Origin: Spirochaetaceae bacterium
GTDB lineage: Bacteria; Spirochaetota; Spirochaetia; Treponematales; Breznakiellaceae
DNA length: 7,655 nt
Direction: 5' to 3'
Assembly (NCBI GenBank): GCA_031280115.1
Contig: JAITHF010000002.1
Coordinates: 1-7,655, forward strand
Of this stretch, positions 4,923-7,655 are shown in pieces. Both the position numbers and the translations under genes were made by a program. The first letter of the stretch is position 1. Every line of letters starts with the position of its first letter. The notes under the pieces are model-generated. The model was not told the origin of the DNA. It saw only the letters and a list, made by a program, of their open reading frames with translations, and ran no database searches.

Positions 4923-5633
4923 ATGATTACGCATATCGTCGTGGGCGCGCTCGCAACAAACTGCTGGGTCTACCCGTTAGAAAAAGAAGAGGCGCCGGAA
5001 CTGTGGGCTTCTTATAAAGATGCTTTTTCTTCTGCTTCTTCTTTCAAGGGTATCTGCGCGCTTATAGACCCCGGGGCAGACCCCCGGGCCGTTACCTCCC
5101 GCCTTGAACGGCTCCGCCTGTTTCCGTGCTGCATCCTGCTTACCCACGGCCACTTTGACCATGTGGCAGGGCTTGCGGGGGTGGCGTCATACTATCGGGA
5201 CACGTACGGGTTTGCGCCTGAAATCGCTATCCATCAGGGAGACGCATCCTCCCTGGGCGCCGGCGCGCTGGCGGTTCATCAGGCGAGCTTTACTATTGCG
5301 GCGGGAAACACCGCCTATGTGGACGCCCTCTGGGACCCTCTCCCGCCGCCTTCCCGCCTCCTTGCGGAAGGGGACCGGATAGGCCCCTTTACCGCGCTCC
5401 ACCTGCCCGGGCACAGCCCGGGGTCCGCAGGGTTTTACCACGAAGGCGCAGGGGACCTGCTCAGCGGGGACGTCCTCTTTGCCGGAGGCATCGGGCGCAC
5501 AGACCTCCCCGGCGGGGACTGGGAAACCATGAAGGCAAGCCTCCAGCGGCTCTTCCGCATGGACCCGGGCATCAAGGTTTATCCCGGGCACGGCCCGGCA
5601 ACCACTATCGGAGGCGACCACAGCCTGTTCTAA
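4923..5633 (+). CDS. MBL-fold metallo-hydrolase, glyoxalase-II-like
   Basis: Cytoplasmic metallo-beta-lactamase-fold hydrolase of 236 aa. The dinuclear metal site is complete: THGHFDH (residues 74-80, with His75, His77, Asp79, His80), His164 in LPGHSPGS, Asp183 in SGD, and His223 in PGHG. The GRTDLPGGD segment (191-199) and the VYPGHGPATTI ending (219-229) are typical of the YcbL/glyoxalase II group that hydrolyses thioesters such as S-lactoylglutathione. The glutathione-binding C-terminal domain of true GloB is absent, so the substrate is uncertain. Residues about 19-42 form an acidic, serine-rich insert between the first strands that short relatives usually lack. GGAG (4914-4917) is five bases before ATG 4923. 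It stands alone, behind element copy B and convergent with the 591-aa gene 45 bp downstream. That gap is T-rich with no clear terminator stem. Confidence 0.9.
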   Translation: MITHIVVGALATNCWVYPLEKEEAPELWASYKDAFSSASSFKGICALIDPGADPRAVTSRLERLRLFPCCILLTHGHFDHVAGLAGVASYYRDTYGFAPEIAIHQGDASSLGAGALAVHQASFTIAAGNTAYVDALWDPLPPPSRLLAEGDRIGPFTALHLPGHSPGSAGFYHEGAGDLLSGDVLFAGGIGRTDLPGGDWETMKASLQRLFRMDPGIKVYPGHGPATTIGGDHSLF

Positions 5634-5678
5634 CCTTTCCCCATTTTTTCTCTTGTTCCTCTTTTTCTAACGGGTCCC

Positions 5679-7454
5679 TTACAAGAAAATCCGTATGTGC
5701 TCCACCGGCGAACGGTGCCGCATCTTGATAAGCAGGGTTTGTTCCGCGCTGGAATAGGACCAGCCTGACGAGTTATACCGCTCGAAATCCGGCGCAGTAC
5801 GGTAATCAATGTTGTATAACTGGAGGCGGTTCGGCGGGGGAACCCCGCGGATAAGGAGGTAATGAGTTTCCCCTACAGGGAAGGCGACGGCAATGTCCAG
5901 CAGGGTATTCTCCCGCGTTACCGTCAGGCTCGACGCGCCGGTCCATGCCCACATCTGCCCTTGTATATGCGCCGCCCGGGGGTAGTTTTCCCCGGGGTTA
6001 AGGAGCCGGTACAGCCGGGCCGCGCTCACCCGGGGGGAATCGGTGTCCTCCGCAGCCGTGTTATCCGGCAAGAGCCGGAGGAACGCAGGCGCGGTCCCCG
6101 TGTCGGCGGCAAGGGCGATAACTGACGCCGCAAGGGAGCGGCCTATGGCAGCCCAGTCGTTATTGCCCGCGCTCTCGGCGTAGACCATGAGGGCTTTTCC
6201 CAGCCTTAGGTTAAACTCTATATCAGCAGTATCAAAAAACACGAACACCTTATCTGCCGGCGGCACCTTTTTAATACCCTGGGCAATAATGAGGTAGGTC
6301 TGGGCGATAGACTGCCCGAAAGGGTTGGGATCTTCTGGAAAAGCGGCGCTCCAGTCGGCGTATCCCTCAAGGATGCCGATGAGTATGTCCTTGGAAATGG
6401 CGGAAGGGTCCATGCCCCGGGCCAGGGCCGCGGCCTTTTCGATAAGCTCCCCAGCCCCCCGGTCCGCAAGGTACGCGAACACATGGGGTTCATGGAGGAA
6501 ATCGAACGAGCCCTGGTCAACGAGGCGGGAAATGCGGGACATCTTTTCCCGCTCCGCTGCCGAGAGGGAGCGCACCCCCTGATCCAGCCGGCCAAGGAAC
6601 ACGCTTGACTCGTAGGTTCTGCGGGAGCCGTTGAGAAACCCTGAAGGGACCGCGGCCACTGCCGAAGCGTAGCCTCCCCTGCCCACGGCTTCGCCGGCAT
6701 ACGCCACCACCAGGTCTTCGTTGTTGCTGCCGGCCATGCTCCGGCTCCACAAGGTGTAGCTCTGGTCCCGCCATCGGGCGACAACCTTGTCATAGGACTG
6801 TTTGTCATAGCCGGCGGGGATAATAAAGTCTTTAGGGTTAAACGCCAGTTCCTGGGTTTCAGGAACCGTCTCGTACCGCAGCAGCGGGTCTTCGGCAGAA
6901 AAGATAAGGGCATGGCGTTCAGCGCTGGCAAGGCTCCTGCCGAACCGGTACATAAGGCCGTCAGTAACCACCACAAGCTGCCCGTCGGCCTGGTCTTGGA
7001 TCTTCGCGGTTTTCAGGGGTTTATAGGGCAGGACAAGGCTTTCCACACCCTGCGCAAGGGAAGCGCGTATCTCAAGCCCGGGGTTTTCTTGGGTATGCGC
7101 GGCAGCGAAAACCAGTTTTGTCCCCCCGCTGAGGCCGAAGGTGACGGCAGTGCCGGACACCAGCATCGTTTCCGGCAGGGACGGCTCTCTCTGTCCGCCG
7201 GCTTTCACCAGGGCGAAGCCGTCATCGGCTCCGGTAAGGCTGAACTCCATTCCTGCGAAAGAAATGCGTAACCCGCCGGCAAGGGCGTACTGGTTGGGAT
7301 GTTCTTGGGAGCGGTAATGGCCGGCGATGAGGAGGGCCCCCACCTGTTTGGTAAAGGCGCCTCTGCCGGAAAACTGGATAGTCCCCAGGAGGAGCAGGAT
7401 ACCCGCGTACAACACCAGAAGCCCGAAAATGTGGGGCAGAAAATACTTTTTCAT
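5679..7454 (-). CDS. Membrane-anchored hypothetical protein, 591 aa
   Basis: I do not recognise this family. M-K-K followed by one hydrophobic helix (about residues 4-28) anchors the protein, with no lipobox. The rest is probably extracytoplasmic and can be read as three parts. The first, about 55-200, is beta-rich, with repeated short strands such as LRISFAGMEFSLTG and GTKLVFAAAH. The second, about 280-480, is helical (for example AGELIEKAAALARGM and YAESAGNNDWAAIGRSLAAS). The third, about 505-591, is beta-rich again, ending VEHIRIFL. This beta/helical-barrel/beta order recalls carbohydrate-active enzymes with an alpha/alpha toroid, but no catalytic motif is certain. ATG 7454 is preferred because AAGGA (7467-7463) lies eight bases upstream; the in-frame ATG at 7511 has none. 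The gene stands alone, convergent with the MBL gene, with its promoter next to element copy C. Confidence 0.85.
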   Translation of the reverse strand: MKKYFLPHIFGLLVLYAGILLLLGTIQFSGRGAFTKQVGALLIAGHYRSQEHPNQYALAGGLRISFAGMEFSLTGADDGFALVKAGGQREPSLPETMLVSGTAVTFGLSGGTKLVFAAAHTQENPGLEIRASLAQGVESLVLPYKPLKTAKIQDQADGQLVVVTDGLMYRFGRSLASAERHALIFSAEDPLLRYETVPETQELAFNPKDFIIPAGYDKQSYDKVVARWRDQSYTLWSRSMAGSNNEDLVVAYAGEAVGRGGYASAVAAVPSGFLNGSRRTYESSVFLGRLDQGVRSLSAAEREKMSRISRLVDQGSFDFLHEPHVFAYLADRGAGELIEKAAALARGMDPSAISKDILIGILEGYADWSAAFPEDPNPFGQSIAQTYLIIAQGIKKVPPADKVFVFFDTADIEFNLRLGKALMVYAESAGNNDWAAIGRSLAASVIALAADTGTAPAFLRLLPDNTAAEDTDSPRVSAARLYRLLNPGENYPRAAHIQGQMWAWTGASSLTVTRENTLLDIAVAFPVGETHYLLIRGVPPPNRLQLYNIDYRTAPDFERYNSSGWSYSSAEQTLLIKMRHRSPVEHIRIFL

Positions 7455-7490
7455 CAGCAAAATCCTTATGTTCGCAATAATCTCTGTATT

Positions 7491-7519
7491 AAGATAATCG
7501 GAAACCGCCATAGTTTCAA
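7491..7519 (-). promoter_or_regulatory. Candidate promoter of the 591-aa gene
   Basis: On the minus strand TTGAAA (7519-7514) is followed by a 17-bp spacer and TATCTT (7496-7491). This is a fair sigma-70-type match with about 30 nt of leader before ATG 7454. The -35 box ends exactly where the first hairpin of element copy C begins (7520). Confidence 0.45.
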
Positions 7520-7655
7520 CAGCCTGCGGCTGTTTTACGTGCTTCTTGCGGTGAGAGGGTTTGCGATTTTAGTCACAACCCAGAAGCAACGCCTCAGCGG
7601 GCTTCGCAGTCGTATGGGCGCGGCGCAGGAAGCCTTTAGCGGGGGTTTGGGGGAA
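7520..7655 (+). repeat. Dispersed hairpin element, copy C (runs off the right edge)
   Basis: The copy starts with the hairpin CAGCC-TGC-GGCTG (7520-7532). The core follows (7539-7582), including ATTTTAGTCACAACCC (7566-7581), identical to copy A read on the other strand. Next come CGCCTCAGCGG, GCGGCGCAGGAAGCC and GGGGGTTTGGGGG at the window end. Same orientation as copy B, opposite to copy A. The distal palindrome seen in copy A would lie just outside the window. No gene is evident within it. Confidence 0.75.

Noticed and set aside
5634..5678. Bidirectional terminator between the convergent MBL and 591-aa genes
   Set aside because: The gap is T-rich on the plus strand but has no stem longer than about four pairs (AGGC/GCCT at 5611-5625), so an intrinsic terminator is not supported.
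6218..6976. 252-residue minus-strand frame within the 591-aa gene
   Set aside because: It is a shifted frame of GC-rich coding DNA, rich in Pro, Arg and Ser, without a ribosome binding site; the 591-aa frame is longer and has a signal anchor and a proper start.
1095..7655. Composite transposon bounded by inverted copies A and C
   Set aside because: No transposase or target-site duplication is seen, the copies are diverged, and a third copy lies between them, so independent insertions are simpler.

Overview
The window suggests a treponeme-like spirochaete, perhaps a host-associated Treponema. The main clue is a lipoprotein that looks like TatT, the TRAP-transporter-associated lipoprotein best known from Treponema pallidum (TP0956). 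It sits directly behind a 589-residue phosphohexomutase and is accompanied by proteins I do not recognise. The genus is an inference from these protein types. No rRNA, tRNA, CRISPR array or transposase gene was seen.

Layout. (1) Positions 1-760 are AT-rich and hold a minus-strand operon of small unknown genes: 62 aa, then 147 aa, then the first 17 residues of a CxxC protein that runs off the left edge. A good sigma-70-type promoter lies at 779-807. (2) Positions 747-1344 carry no gene but much structure. There is a very AT-rich stretch, then six helically phased 21-bp palindromic repeats (925-1040), then copy A of a dispersed hairpin-bearing element (1095-1290), then a promoter with a perfect 14-bp palindrome in its spacer. 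(3) Positions 1345-4722 hold three plus-strand genes: the phosphohexomutase, the TatT-like lipoprotein (1 nt apart, probably coupled), and a small secreted protein whose last codons lie inside repeat DNA. (4) Positions 4703-4870 carry three tandem mini-hairpins and copy B of the element. (5) A glyoxalase-II-like metallo-beta-lactamase-fold hydrolase follows at 4923-5633, with a stem-loop touching its ribosome binding site. (6) Convergent to it, a minus-strand gene (5679-7454) encodes a 591-aa membrane-anchored protein of unknown function. (7) Copy C of the element begins just upstream of that gene's promoter and runs off the right edge.

Working together. The mutase makes or interconverts sugar 1- and 6-phosphates in the cytoplasm. 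The TatT-like lipoprotein would act in the periplasm, but its usual TRAP partner genes are absent here, so a shared pathway is not shown. The MBL hydrolase probably handles a thioester or similar small substrate. The most unusual content is non-coding: the phased palindrome array, and a dispersed element whose hairpin keeps a TGC loop while its stem bases co-vary between copies.
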